DNA from: Cryptomeria japonica
Lineage: Eukaryota; Streptophyta; Pinopsida; Cupressales; Cupressaceae
Assembly: GCF_030272615.1 (NCBI RefSeq)
Contig: NC_081412.1
Location: forward strand, 39,066,911 to 39,130,910
Direction of reading: 5' to 3'
Length of the DNA: 64,000 nucleotides
The notes beneath the pieces are model-generated. The model made no database searches and was not told the origin of the DNA. It worked only from the letters and a program-made list of their open reading frames with translations. Of the stretch, positions 25,161 to 37,190 are shown in pieces. The position numbers were made by a program, and so were the translations under genes. The number at the start of each line of letters is the position of its first letter. The first letter of the stretch is position 1.

Positions 25161-25811
25161 TAAATTTTAATAACAATAATTTTAAATTTAAAAATAGTAA
25201 ATTAAGGCTTTTCATTTAAAAACTATCATAAATGGAAAAAAAAGAATTAGTGTGACCTAATTTGTTATGAAACAAAAATGGAGAACTTGCTAACGATCCT
25301 CAATCAAATGAACCGACCTTAGGGAAGTTTGGGAAGAAGAACAACTAGATTAGTAGACATAGGATTAAATATTTATTATTAACTTGTTCTAAACTTCTAT
25401 CAAATATTATTATTAAATATTTTATATTAACTATCGGAGGTTTTTTTCGTTAATCGCTTGCTCGCCTGCGTTGCGAATTTTCCCTGGGTCGCGCGAGTTT
25501 TTCATGTGTTTCCCTCGCATTTTTGCCTTATGCAATTTTTCTGTGTCGCACCATATTTTTCTTGTGTTTTTCCGTCATGTCTGGTTTTTTTGTGTTTGCC
25601 TGTGACTCGCGTCATCTATTTTCCGTTGATTACGATTTTTTAGGTTTTTTTGGTTTCTATTTTCGTGAAAAACACGCTTTTTAGGGTTTTTTTTCTGCTT
25701 TCGGCAGGATTCGTTTGACTGGCGTTTCTTGCAAAGTAAAACGTCTCTAGAGACGTTTTGGACACGAGAGACGCGTCCTAGTATTGGAGACGCGTCCTAG
25801 GGGGGTGGAGA

Positions 25812-25912
25812 CGCGTCTCCGTGCAACACGGATATTTATACATTGAAAAATAAAATGATCAACGCGTCTCCGTGCAACACGGATATTTATACATTGAAAA
25901 ATAAAATGATCT
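25812..25912. repeat. 51-bp tandem duplication of the hAT right end
   Basis: The segment from CGCGTCTCCGTGCAACACGG through the target duplication and ATAAAATGATCAA is repeated once (starts at 25,812 and 25,863). The second copy carries a second transposon tip and a second ATATTTAT. Confidence 0.85.
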
Positions 25913-26397
25913 TTTTAATTATATTTTAATTTGTATAGATGTATGATGTCTGCAAAACTTGCATTATAAAATTTATAGATTGATGTTTGAGAGAAGTGAA
26001 CATAATTTGTATAAATAGAAGTAATATCACAACTTATATTCAATTGTATGTTTATGATATTAAATACTTGACATAATAAGATTCACAAATTTATAGTAGT
26101 GAAAGAAGGGTTCTAATTTAAAGAAAACAAAATAAGTGATTGATGTTTCATTTAAGTAAAATAAGCGCTTGTTATCTCATTTGAGTCTAAATTGAAGACA
26201 TTATTAATCAGTTACATACTTAGCAAATATTAATTATTAGACAAAGGTAAGTAAAAACATTTGGTAGATGTAGTAGGTGATGTTCATATCATCATCATTC
26301 CTATTTTCATGTGTTTCTAGCTAGCTCTAAATGTGTCATGGTAGTTTTGATATATATTAGGTGGTTTCATTTCCATCATGAGAATTGTGTGTCTAGT
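25913..26397. other. Spacer before segmental duplication copy A
   Basis: AT-rich, with no gene or repeat recognised. It has no counterpart upstream of copy B. Confidence 0.5.
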
Positions 26398-26399
26398 AT

Positions 26400-29017
26400 A
26401 GGGGTTGTGCATGTGTCATGAGAGTTTTTCAACTAATTTTTTCTTCTTTGCAATGAAGACTTGGACCAATATTAATGGTAGAAAATGTTTTCTCTTCACA
26501 TTTTGTAACAATTGGGAGTCCTAGATGCCTAAAAGGACACTTCAACAATTCTTATAAGACACAGACATAATTAATTAATGTTTGAGTAGGGAAAGTGTTT
26601 AAGCTTAATGTTGTCCATCATGACAAGCAAGCCTTGATTGTGAAATTTGATGTTTCAACATCACTTTGACAATGATATTGGTCATTTGAGCTCTAGTCAT
26701 CTACTTGCACCTTACATTCATTAGTTGGTATATGGCCTTTCTTCTTTGTAGAAGTCTACTCAAATTTGTCCATGTTTAGTTGGAAACTAACACCAAAGTT
26801 GATAACATAATAGTGTGTTCTACTCTTTCTTTTGTCATTTGGTGTCACAAAAATACATTTTACTATTCATCACAAACAAACAAAATTTAAAGATGATGTA
26901 AAATAATAATTTGTGAGATTTTAAATGCAGATTGCATTTATGATTTATAATTTAAAAAAAAAAAATCATTGCTATCATATTTGGTTAGTTTTCAATATAA
27001 TGTTTAATATACCTTTGCAATTTTTATCAGATTAGCCATTATCCATAAAACATAATTTTGAGAATAACATAAATTATTTTTTATTTCTTTTTAAACATAA
27101 ATCTTTAAGACCAACATCTATTGTTTTCATATTGTTTTAATATTTTTTTTATTTTTATTTTTCAATTGACAGTAATTGTAATTTAAACATATTAGTAAGA
27201 CACAACATTTGCATATACACCCAAATTGTTTTTTCTTAACTAAAATAACAATATCAATACAAAGTGCAAAGTTAATGGGATTTTTGGACATCATTTACTA
27301 TTTTTCAATGTCTTGAAGGTATGAGGTTATTTTGGGTAACAAATATATGTTTATTAAAAATTAAAAATGATATTTAAATAAAATACAATTATTTTATGTT
27401 TCTATGAAGTTGAAACTGAGGGCTATTTATTCATACATATTTTTACATTTTATAATATTATTTGACCTAAAATATAATTGAAGTAAAAAAACACAATGAG
27501 TAAAAGTGATGCATGACACTTGGACGTAAAATGGTGTCACATAGGGTGTTTAAGGGACACACACATACACTTTGAGAAAATCATTTACAATTTAAACTTA
27601 TTTTATTTTTTTGTGGGCCAAATTAAACAACTTATTTGCATATTTGTGATAATAGTGTTTGCATACCCTCATCAGACAATGTCATGTTTTTCAATATGCC
27701 ATGTCACTTTTCCTTTCCTCTATTGCTCTAAAATTCTTGAAACCATGTTTCCTAAGTAGAATTTTACATTTAATATAAGCTCCACCCATGTCCTAGCTTT
27801 CCCCTTTATATTTCCTAAGTTTTTGAACCTTTTCCCCCTTATCCCTAGATTAATTTTTCATTTGAACCCTACCTTTTCTCCTCCCAAAGCATACCAACAT
27901 AAACAAATTTTCCACCAAACAAAATCACTTATAAATGGCCACCTTGCATCTCAACATTCTCTAAAAATTGAAACCAAACCCAGTTGGAGGTCATCACCTA
28001 TAGTTGGACATTCATAGGGTTGGGCTTGACCTTTTATCATCCTAACAAATCCTTTGAATAAGATATCATTTAATGCCACACTTTCCCATTACCAACATGC
28101 ACCTTTTCAAACTTTTCTATAGAATCTGTAAATAGGCCCAACCTTTGCCTCAATTAACATAGGAAATTTTTTTTTGGCATAGGATGTCAAGGTTTTCTAC
28201 TTTTAGAATGAGTGCAAGAGTTCTAAAGTATTTTAGAACTTTCTTGAGCGTGCTAGCTCCAAGATCCAACCATTGAATTTTTTTATCACATTTAAACAAT
28301 TGGTTCAGTTCAATTCTTTATAGCTAGGTCCCAATTTTCCAAGGTTTTGAAGTATGGTTTTCTTTTCTTTGATGGGGTTTACATGCAAATGATATTATTT
28401 TTCTAAGGTATTGTAGGTATTCTTTTTTCATTCATCCCACTGCCCTTCCAAGCCATCACCCTTTCATTTCATCCCATACGAAGACAATCTCCATCCAAAA
28501 CTCTTGCCCCTAAGCTAGTTTGTATCCATCCTAGAGTACTGAGCCTGAAAACTAATGTTTTTTAGTTGAAACCCTCATAGCTAGGCTTTGTCTTCTTCTA
28601 TCCACCTTCAACATTAACTCCATCTATACACATCCCTTGTGATACATCTTGATCCTCAATTCATCGATAGTTTTACTTGTGCTAGGCCCAAAATTGATCG
28701 TAGAGGTTTCAAAATGCAAAATTAAATTTGGGCTCTAATTAGTTCCCTCTAAATGTATTTTATAAATCAATTAGAGTTTGAAAAATGCTAACTTGTGCAC
28801 TAACGTGTTGTATTTGATGAAAAATCATAATTTATTTTAAACCATCAAAGTTTCATTGAAGATAAATCTTAAAAAATTGGATCATCGTAACATTATCATA
28901 GAATATCAATTTATATTGCCATCGTAAGCATCACTATATATTTGTTTTCTCTCTTGAATGATTTGTGCCACAAGGTAATATTTTCTTGCCTATCCGCGGT
29001 ACGAGTAGATTGAACGA
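26400..29017. other. Duplicated spacer upstream of PPR pseudogene A
   Basis: No gene. The region is strongly conserved with 50,839-53,508, including phrases such as TATAAATAGGCCCAACC-like sequence near 28,130. Short frames differ between copies and look random. Confidence 0.6.
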
Positions 29018-31624
29018 ACAATGCACATTTCCAGTGCTTCAAATATATACAACCCCGCTGTAAACCTGTAGACCTGCATTTCAAGGAAAACCCTTTCAGA
29101 GGGTAAGTAAATTCATTCCCACATCACAAGCATGAGGTTTTCATTTGCTAATTGCACAGTTTTCCAAAATAAGCTTCATCAATATGTACGTTGAGTACGG
29201 TACTTAAGTGTTTGATGAATGACAGAACAAGATATCATTTCATGGAATATGATAAGTATAGCTTACAGAAGATATCGGTATCCTCATGAGGCATTGACAC
29301 TGTTTCATCAAATGCAACGAATAGGTGTCCAACCTGACCAGTTCAGCTTTGCCATACTCCCAGCCTTCGCCAAAATAAGAGCTTTGGCACAGGGTATGAG
29401 CATATATCAAAGCATAACGGAAAGGGGGATTTTCTTAGATGTTGTGATTGCAAATGCCCTGGTAGACGTGTATGCGAAATGTGGAATTGTACACAGAGCA
29501 CGTGAATCGATATACAAAATGGCTTAAAGAGATGTAGTCTCATGAAATTCAATGATTGCAGGATACGCGCAAAGTGGAATTGCTAAAAATGCCCTGTAAA
29601 CTTTAAAGAAAATGCAATTGACGGGTATGAATCCAGACTCTACAACCTTTGCAAGCATCCTCCCAGCCTCTGGGCAAATGGGAGATTGAGAACAGGGTAT
29701 GGATGCCCATCAAAGCATAATTGAAAGTGGAGTATTGTCGGATGTTGTAGTCATAAGTGCGCTTGTAGACATGTATGCAAAATGTGGAAGATAAGGTACG
29801 TGAGTTATTTGACAAAATGACTCGAGGAGATTTTGTTTCATGGAATGCAATGATTGCAGGATATGCTCAAAATGGACATCTTGAGAACGCCTTGGAAACT
29901 TCCAAGAAAATACAATTTGCAGATGTAAAGTCAGATTCAACCACCTATGACAGTATCCTCTCCGCTTGTGTCAAAATGAGAGCTTTAGAACAGGGTATGA
30001 ACATCCATTACAGCATAATTGAAAGCAGACTTTTGTCAGATGTCGTAGTTGCAAGTGCCCCGGTAGACAACAGACATGTATCCAAAATGTGGATGTATGG
30101 ACAAGGCATGCGCACTGTTTGAAAAAATGTCTCCAAGGGATGTGGTCTCGTGGAATGCAATGATTGCAGGATACACCCAAAATGGGCCTTTTGAAAAGGA
30201 ACTAGAAACTTTCAAACAAATACAATTGGCTAGTGTAAAAATAGACCCGACAACTTTTGCCAACATTCTCCCAGCCTTCGCCAAAATGGGAGTTTTGGAA
30301 CAAGGTAAAGGTTATCCATCAATGCATAATGGAAAAGGGTATTTTGTCGGATGACATTGCAAATGCCCTGGTGAATATGTATTCAAAATGTGTAAGAATG
30401 CACAAGGCACATTACCGTTTGACTATATACCCCAAAGAAATGTCGTCTCATGGACTGCAATAATTGGAGGATATGCACAAAATGGTCATCTTGATGAAGC
30501 CTAAGCTTTTCAAATAAATGCCTCACAGAAATGTGGTCTCATTGAATGCGATGATTGCAGGATATGCACAAAAATGGATTAGTTGACGAAGCCTTCGAAA
30601 TTTTTAAACAAACGCAATTAGAAGGCGTAAAGCCAGTCTCCACATCCTTTGCCAGCATTCTCTCAGCCTGTGCCAAAATGGGAGAGTTAGAACGGGGTAT
30701 GGAAATCCATCACAGCATAGTTAAAAGTGGATTTTTATTCAATGCAGTTGCAAGCGCTTTGGTAGACATGTATGCAAAATGTAAAAGCATATATGATGCA
30801 AGTGAAGTATTTGATGAAATGCGACAAAGAGATGTCTCATGGAACGCAATGATTGCAGGATATGCACAAATTGGATTTGTTGAAAAGGCCTTGGAAACTT
30901 TGAAGCAAATTCAGTCGGCAGGTGTAAAGCCAGATTCCAGCACCTTTGTCATCATCATCCGGATATGTGCCACAATGGGAGCTTTAGAACATGGTATAAA
31001 CATCCATCAAAGGATAGTCAAAAGCAATTTTTTCTCAGATGTAGTTGCAAGTGCCTTGGTAGATATGTACGCGAAGTGTGGAAGCATGCACTAGGCACGT
31101 GAACTATTTGACAAGATGCCTCAAAGAGATGTGGTTACATGGACTGCAATGACTACAGGATATGCACAAAATTGGTTTGTTGAAAAGGCCTGGGGAATTT
31201 TTAGGCAAATGCAATCGGCAAGTGTTAATCCAGACCACACAACCTTTGCCAGCATTCTCCCAGACTGTGCTAAAATAGGGAGTTTGGAACAGGGCATCGG
31301 TATCATTCAAAGTTTAATCGAAAGTGTTTTTTCATCAGATGTAGTTGCAAGTGCCCTGGTAGACATGTATGCAAAATGTGGAAGTATGCTTAGAGTACGT
31401 GAATTGTTTGACAAAATGCCTGAAAGAAATGAGATCTCATGGAATGCTACGATTGCAGGATATGTACATAATAGATTTTGCAAGGATGATCTCGAACTCT
31501 TTGAACTAATGAAGCACTCTAAGACCAAGTCTGACCGTGTATGCTTCATTTGTGTTTTATTAGCATACAGCCATGCAGGTTTAGCAGACGAGGGCTGCAA
31601 ATGCTTCAATTGTTTAAGTGACTA
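29018..31624 (+). pseudogene. PPR (PLS-class) pseudogene A, DYW end missing
   Basis: Related to the gene at 18,912, from the phrase CAATGCACATTTC onward (NPAVN, then RDV(I)SWN and YRR(N/Y) wording). About eight roughly 300-base P-L-S modules are visible, with FASILSACAKMG and ALVDMYAKCGS phrases. That is more modules than in the intact gene. At least five stops or frameshifts interrupt it, for example TGGCTTAAAGAGATG near 29,520 and GGAGATTGAGAACAGG near 29,682. Homology ends at GCKCFN, right after the last L motif, so the E and DYW domains are absent. The intact gene shows what was lost. The same lesions occur in copy B, so decay began before the duplication. Confidence 0.88.
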
Positions 31625-31915
31625 AAACTATTAAACTATAAATTTAATTATTATTTTATTTACTTTTTACATCGAATTAAAAAAAAAAAAACATATTAGA
31701 CTAAACTTTTGTTTTAATAAATTTGATGTAAAAAATTCAGAAATAGAAGAAAGGACCGTTGCTCTTTAAAGAAAAAACCTTTTATTAGATTAATACTAAT
31801 TTTAAAACATCTTATATCATGCATACCATTTTCGTTAAATAACCTACACAGTACTAGTCAAATAAAGAATAAACGACACAAATTTAACGTTCGGGAAATG
31901 TCGATACTTACTCGC

Positions 31916-34093
31916 TTATCTCGCCTCCACATCAATTATTTCGTGTCCGATATTCCTTTCTATTTCTCGTACATCCACCTTTGTAACTTCTGCTAACTTA
32001 TTTTCCACATCCTCTACAGTCGCTGAAAGCCAGTTTTCCTTTATTGCCCCGAACTTTTCTTGTATTGCAAGTGCTTTGATTAAATTCTCTTCTTTGAATT
32101 CTTCTGCCCATTTCTTACAGTATTGAGGTAAGACTTCTTGTAGTTCTAAAACACCACATGCTATTATATCTCCCAAGCAGCTCACTGCTACTGCTCCATC
32201 GACAAATTCCCTCTCGGTGCTGTGATGTTTCTTAAAAATGGCCTCGCGCACACAGTCCTGGCTAGCTGATTCTAGATCTTTTGTACCTTCGTTATGTTCA
32301 TCAACAAATGATTTGGGTGTCCAATATCGACAGAACTTGTCACTGAGTAGGAAGTGCGAATCTCCAGCCTTCGGAAACGCCTTCACAACTTTAGCAACCT
32401 CCCCAACTTTCAACGGTGGACGAGGATAGGAGTTTTTTTCAACCAGTGCTTCTATCTTTTGCACTATGATGTCTGCTTCTAAACTCATTTGGTAGGCTCG
32501 GCTGCTGCCTGAACTAAACAAATTAATGGGTTTCATTGTAATGTTATCAGGGAAGTCTAGAAATTCCAGTAGATCTTTTGCCTCCTTGTAAGCATGCACA
32601 GCATCCTTCACAATCTCATTCGAATGCCCGCAAAGTTCTGCAAGTACATAAATTGCAGCGACTGCTACCATCTTCCATACCCCTATGTAAGAATATATGT
32701 CTCCGGTTGGAGAAAGCCGCTCTCTAATCTCTTGACGACTTTTCTCGACACTGTTCTTAATTACCTCTACTATTTTCTTAGAATTTTCCCCCTTCTGAGA
32801 AGAATCTTTCATCACAGACTTTGTTTGATCTACTGATGACTGGGTCACATACAAAATTTCTTTGGCTTCTGTGTTGAGATCCACTTCTGCATCCGACACC
32901 AAATCTTTTATCCAGTTGATACATTCGGGGGTGATGAAAATCCGAGCCAACAATTTTGACAACCACCAACAGAAAAAGTTGAAGAGCACGAGCAAATAGA
33001 TCACTAGAAAGAAGAGACCTGTAGGAAGCATAGTTATAAGAAAGATCAAGAGTAATAATACCCTCAGCGCTTTCCACACATAGGTTAGTATACGTTTGCA
33101 GTGAGAGACATAATCAAGTGGGTTCAGATTCCAGGCTCTTCCGACCAAAAGGTATACCAACCGGAAGAAGCGATTTCCACATGCCATAGTATAAGAAGAG
33201 TAATTGAAAAGCTCGCCACGTGATGCATAAAGCAAAAGAAATACAGCCCATCTCCAGATGACAATAGCCCATCCTGTGAGGATGAAAACGCACTGAAAGC
33301 ACAATGTCCACCTCACACTATTATTAATATTATGTAAAAGAGATTGCCGAGATATTGCTTTGGCCACCACCACTGCAACACATGTTGTCACAACCATTAA
33401 CACAGCTGGGCTGAAGGCCGAGCTGACCAACCAAAATTCTTGCTGACAACCACGAACTATAGCCCAATACTTGAATGCATCAAACTTATTTGTAACAAGC
33501 ATTTTACTTTTTAATTTTCCTTTAAGGATTTTACTTTGTACAGTTCCTTCAACCATCTTAGCAATCTTGTGATTTAGACGGTCACGAGTGAACTTACAAT
33601 TTATAATTGCCAAGCCTATGTAAAGCACAAGGGAAATGGCTGCCACCAGCAGAAGCACACTGGATGAAATAAACATCGTCCTCCCTCCATTTCTGAATGC
33701 GGGGTCATTGACATTTTCAAGCAGATAAATCTCAGTGGCCATATGCAAACTTAAGCTTACCGCTAAAGCTGCAATATTTGAGCACCTTCCCCCGGAGCTA
33801 TGAAAGGCCACGCCCGGCAGCACACATGCCAAAAATGTGCAGAGAACAAGTCGAGCACTATCGATAGACAGTTGATTGTTCACCAGTATTTTTAACTCTT
33901 CTTTTGATTTGCGATTGACATTTTGGGCATCGAAATACCCAAGAAATTGAACGGACAAGGCAGTGAGAGTGAGACCACTGCCCTGAATCCATTTATCCCT
34001 TCTTTTACATGCCTTTACAATGTCCCACGCAACAAATACTGAAATTACAGATATGGCAAGTAACGTCTTCCCCATTTGGACACTGGATTCCAT
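31916..34093 (-). CDS. Multi-pass membrane protein of unknown family, paralog A
   Basis: An intact single-exon frame of 725 codons; I do not recognise the family. Hydrophobic segments lie near residues 8-26, 38-54, 80-98, 105-125, 139-165, 221-246, 262-290 and 343-376, suggesting about eight membrane spans. A basic linker (166-210) follows the fifth. The C-terminal half (about 390-725) is mostly hydrophilic and helical, with a short hydrophobic patch near 476-489 and acidic/basic helices at the end. There is no signal-peptide cleavage motif; the first span probably acts as anchor. The start is taken at MESSVQ, the first Met of the frame and conserved with paralog B. The PPR pseudogene faces it tail to tail. 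No known catalytic motif is visible, so a channel or transporter-like role would be a guess. Confidence 0.85.
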   Translation of the reverse strand: MESSVQMGKTLLAISVISVFVAWDIVKACKRRDKWIQGSGLTLTALSVQFLGYFDAQNVNRKSKEELKILVNNQLSIDSARLVLCTFLACVLPGVAFHSSGGRCSNIAALAVSLSLHMATEIYLLENVNDPAFRNGGRTMFISSSVLLLVAAISLVLYIGLAIINCKFTRDRLNHKIAKMVEGTVQSKILKGKLKSKMLVTNKFDAFKYWAIVRGCQQEFWLVSSAFSPAVLMVVTTCVAVVVAKAISRQSLLHNINNSVRWTLCFQCVFILTGWAIVIWRWAVFLLLYASRGELFNYSSYTMACGNRFFRLVYLLVGRAWNLNPLDYVSHCKRILTYVWKALRVLLLLIFLITMLPTGLFFLVIYLLVLFNFFCWWLSKLLARIFITPECINWIKDLVSDAEVDLNTEAKEILYVTQSSVDQTKSVMKDSSQKGENSKKIVEVIKNSVEKSRQEIRERLSPTGDIYSYIGVWKMVAVAAIYVLAELCGHSNEIVKDAVHAYKEAKDLLEFLDFPDNITMKPINLFSSGSSRAYQMSLEADIIVQKIEALVEKNSYPRPPLKVGEVAKVVKAFPKAGDSHFLLSDKFCRYWTPKSFVDEHNEGTKDLESASQDCVREAIFKKHHSTEREFVDGAVAVSCLGDIIACGVLELQEVLPQYCKKWAEEFKEENLIKALAIQEKFGAIKENWLSATVEDVENKLAEVTKVDVREIERNIGHEIIDVEAR

Positions 34094-34532
34094 TTTGCTT
34101 CGTAGCCCTCACAAGCAACAACAGTTATTTGATCTCTACATGATCCCACTTAAAACATGTTCAGTCTCTCTGTGTAAACACCTGCTAAGGTCCTGCTTCG
34201 TCGATTAGATCGATTAAAATATGACTCATCTATTGAATGGAATAGACTCTTAATAATTAATAATTAATAATTAATAATTAATATTGTTTTCCTCAAAATT
34301 TATTTAAAATTGTTGACCTTAAATCATCTATTGAATTGAATAGACTCTTTATTATTAATAATTATTATTATTGTTTTCCTCAAAATTTATATAAAATTGT
34401 TGACCTTAAATCTTTGAAAAAAATAATCTAAAAAGGATTATTTAATGAGACTATTTGTTCGCAGCGCAACTTATAAAAGATCATTGTTTGACATTATGTC
34501 TAATCAGACTAAAATGTCTATACAACACTTAC

Positions 34533-34999
34533 CTAGGGGAAAGGACCCAATAGTTGAGCATGTACCAATTGCTGTGAGGGTTGTTGATACCTTTTGTTCC
34601 AAAAATTGAACAAATAAAACCTATTGTTTGAAACAAAAAATATCAATTTTTGTTAGGAAATGTACCGACGGTTGTTAGGAAATGTACCAATAGTTGTTAA
34701 GAAATGTACTAATATTGTAAAAAGTAACCAATTAGGTGATGCCATGTCAGCTGCACAACTATTGGGGTCTCTTTTGTGTGCCTATTGGTCCCACTTTTTT
34801 GGGGGGCTGTTTTGGACACCTTGGCAAAAAGCATGCTGATGTGGCATCATATTTGATGATGTGGTCTTGAAACCTTAGTTATAAGCAGGGGACTTGCCAA
34901 GCAAGCTATTGTAAAAAAATCGGAGTGATTTGAAATTTCCAAGTAGGATTTTGAAAAGCGCAAAGTTAGGGTGCACAACTACTGGGTCCTTTCCCCTAG
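34533..34999 (+). mobile_element. Short inverted-repeat element 1 (MITE-like, 467 bp)
   Basis: The left tip is CTAGGGGAAAGGACCCAATA and the right tip ACTGGGTCCTTTCCCCTAG, forming inverted repeats. Copy B reads CACTTATCTAGATGCACC at the empty site, so the inserted piece is flanked by CTAG or TA. Inside are repeated GGAAATGTACCAATAGTTG units. Non-coding. Confidence 0.7.
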
Positions 35000-35880
35000 A
35001 TGCACCTTGATTATTTAAAAAAAAATAGTAGGTAGTATTCTAAAAGATTGATATTTTATGTTTCAAACAATAGTTTTTATTTGTACTATTATTGGAACAA
35101 AAAGTAGCAACAACCTTCACAACAATTTATACATGTTCAACTACTAATGCTCTTCCCCTAGATGCACCTTGATTGTTTAAAAAAAAATAGTAGGTAGTAT
35201 TCTAAAAAATTGATATTTTATGGTTCAAACAATAGTTTTTATTTGTACTATTATTGGAACAAAAAATAGCAACAACCTTCACAGCAATTGATACGTGCTC
35301 AACTACTAATGCTCTTCCCCTAGATGCACCTTGATTGTTTTAAAAAAAGTAGTAGGTAGTGGAAGAGCACTAGTAGTTGAGCACCCCGACTTCACACTTC
35401 TCAAAATCTTACTTGGAAATTTCAAATCACTCCCAATTTTTTACAGTAGCTTACTTGGCAAGTCCCCTACTTATAACTAAGCTTTCAACGCCACATCATC
35501 AAGTATGGTGCCATATCAACATGCTTTTTGCCAAGGTGTCCAAAACAAAAAAAAAGTGAGACCAATAGGCGTGCAAAAGAGGCCCCAATAGTTGTGTAGC
35601 TGATGTGGCATCACCTGATTGGTTAATTTTTACAATATTAGTACATTTCCTAACAACTATTGGTACATTTCCTAAGGACTATTGGTACATTTCCTACTAA
35701 TGGTCTTTCCCTAGACGCATCTTGATTGTTTAAAAAAAAATAGTAGGTAGTATTCTTAAAAAATGATATTTTATGTTTCAAACAATAATTTTTATTTGTA
35801 CTATTATTGAAACAAAAAGTAGCAACAACCTTCACAACAATTGATACATGCTCAACTACTAATGCACTTCCCCTAACCTT
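35000..35880. repeat. About 160-bp tandem units, three in copy A
   Basis: Each unit reads GATGCACCTTGATTGTTTAA, AGTAGGTAGTATTC, TCAAACAATAGTTTTTATTT, GCAACAACCTTCACAACAAT and TGCTCTTCCCCTA in that order. Units start at about 35,000, 35,159 and 35,320. The third is split by element 2. Copy B has one comparable unit (58,905-59,063). Confidence 0.75.
35361..35714 (-). mobile_element. Short inverted-repeat element 2 (same family, opposite orientation)
   Basis: The reverse complement matches 34,533-34,999 almost throughout (for example CAAAAAGCATG, GGGGACTTGCCAAG, TTTGAAATTTCCAAGTA). It splits the third tandem unit. Together with element 1 it forms a large imperfect inverted repeat. Confidence 0.7.
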
Positions 35881-35950
35881 GATTGTTTAAAAAAAAAATA
35901 GATAGTATTCAATTTCTAAGATTTAAGTTAATTTATTAATTATGCACCTA

Positions 35951-36335
35951 GGGGAAGAGTACCAGTAGCCGTCATAGCTAACTTCGCGCACCCACAGATC
36001 CTAAACGGTACATCGGATTTTGATTTTTTTTTTTAGTTCTCTTCGTATGCGACTTAACTGCTTATAGCTATTGATTTGGCTTTTGGGTAGTAACGATGCA
36101 CGTTGTGGAATCAGTTATGTGCACAAATTTCAAAAAGTACACATTTCAAAGTGTCGCCCGATACCTAACTAAAGATGTTCCAGTAACCGTCAACTCAAAA
36201 TCTCTAGTACTTGTTGACAAATGTCCTAATAGTGGTGCACAAATGTTCCAATAGTGGTACACAAATGGGACAAATGTTCCAATAGTTGTTCACAAATGAA
36301 CCAATTAATTACAAAAAATGATTAATTTATTAATT
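35951..36335 (+). mobile_element. Probable third member of the CTAGGGGAAGAG family
   Basis: It opens CTAGGGGAAGAGTACCAGTA and ends in repeated ACAAATGTTCCAATAGT units. Copy B lacks it and reads straight from TTATGCACCTAATTCATC. The right edge is unclear. Confidence 0.5.
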
Positions 36336-36929
36336 GCGCACCTGCTTCACCAATCACAGCGATCTGATTGGTACTCCTTTTAAAAAATAAATAAAAAGTG
36401 TAAACATTTGACCGTAGTTATTAATTGCTCACGTGCTCCACTAGTCACAGGCGACCTGGATTGGTACACAACCCGCTCCGCCAGTCACGCCAATCTCGAT
36501 CGTTACACATTTTTTCAGAAAAGGCGTAAAAAGAGTTAACACTGTTCACGCGTCTATGAGAATTCTGACACAACGTTCAACGACAGGCCGAGTCTCCCAT
36601 TTAATGTAATTTGCCGAGAGGGTGGTGATTTAATTGCCTGACAGCACAGCTTGTCGGTTGAGGTTTTGACATATTCTCAATTCGATGTGACATCGTGTTC
36701 CATGTTACACCTTAACATTGTGTTTGGTGAGGAGACTTAATATCCTTTCTAAGCCATCGTATATAACTAGCACCTGCACTCATTACAAGAAAATATGCTG
36801 ATAGGTGATTGATAATTGATAAGAAAATATAAACTAGCAATTGCATCTTGGTGTGCGTCGAACAGATGTGGTCAATTAAAAAAGAAAATTGGTCTATATT
36901 TATTATACATATGTGCAATATATGATATA

Positions 36930-37190
36930 AATAGGGAGAAAGAGAGATAGAGGGGTAAGAAGATAGAGTTAAGAGACGAAAGTAGAGAGATGATTGAGGA
37001 TAATTAGAGAGGTATATAAAGATGGGGCAATATGGAGAGAGATGTAGGGAGAGGTAAGAATATATAGAAAGGGGAGAAAGATAGAGAGGAATATAAAGAT
37101 AAAAATAGAGATGGAGATGTAGAAGCGAAGGATGAGGGGGATGGAGAGATAAATAGAACGAGGAGCAAAAGGATAGAGGTATTTATTTAG
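36930..37190. repeat. GA-rich imperfect repeat, copy A
   Basis: A purine-rich tract of AGAGAGAT / GGAGAGAT / AGATAGAG phrases, conserved in copy B. Confidence 0.7.

Larger units (their letters stand above)
22266..25831 (-). mobile_element. hAT-superfamily DNA transposon
   Basis: The ends are CAAGGTTGCACGGGTAC at left and, reverse-complemented, CCGTGTTGCACGGAGAC at right: imperfect terminal inverted repeats. They are flanked by an 8-bp target duplication ATATTTAT (22,258-22,265 and 25,832-25,839). Subterminal GGAGACGCGTC / GTCTCTAGAGAC motifs crowd the right end, and GGAGACGTCGGAGAC is at the left. The transposase lies on the minus strand, so its promoter region is 24,800-25,800, which includes a CpG-rich, T-rich part (25,440-25,640). 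About 3.57 kb in all, close to complete in structure, but its transposase is decayed. Confidence 0.88.

Noticed and set aside
30076-31625. Shorter PPR proteins in the pseudogene region
   Set aside because: Open stretches lie between lesions shared by both copies, with no start context and no E/DYW end.
32594-33311. Small frames opposite and within the membrane-protein gene
   Set aside because: Shadows; the 725-codon frame on the minus strand explains the conservation.
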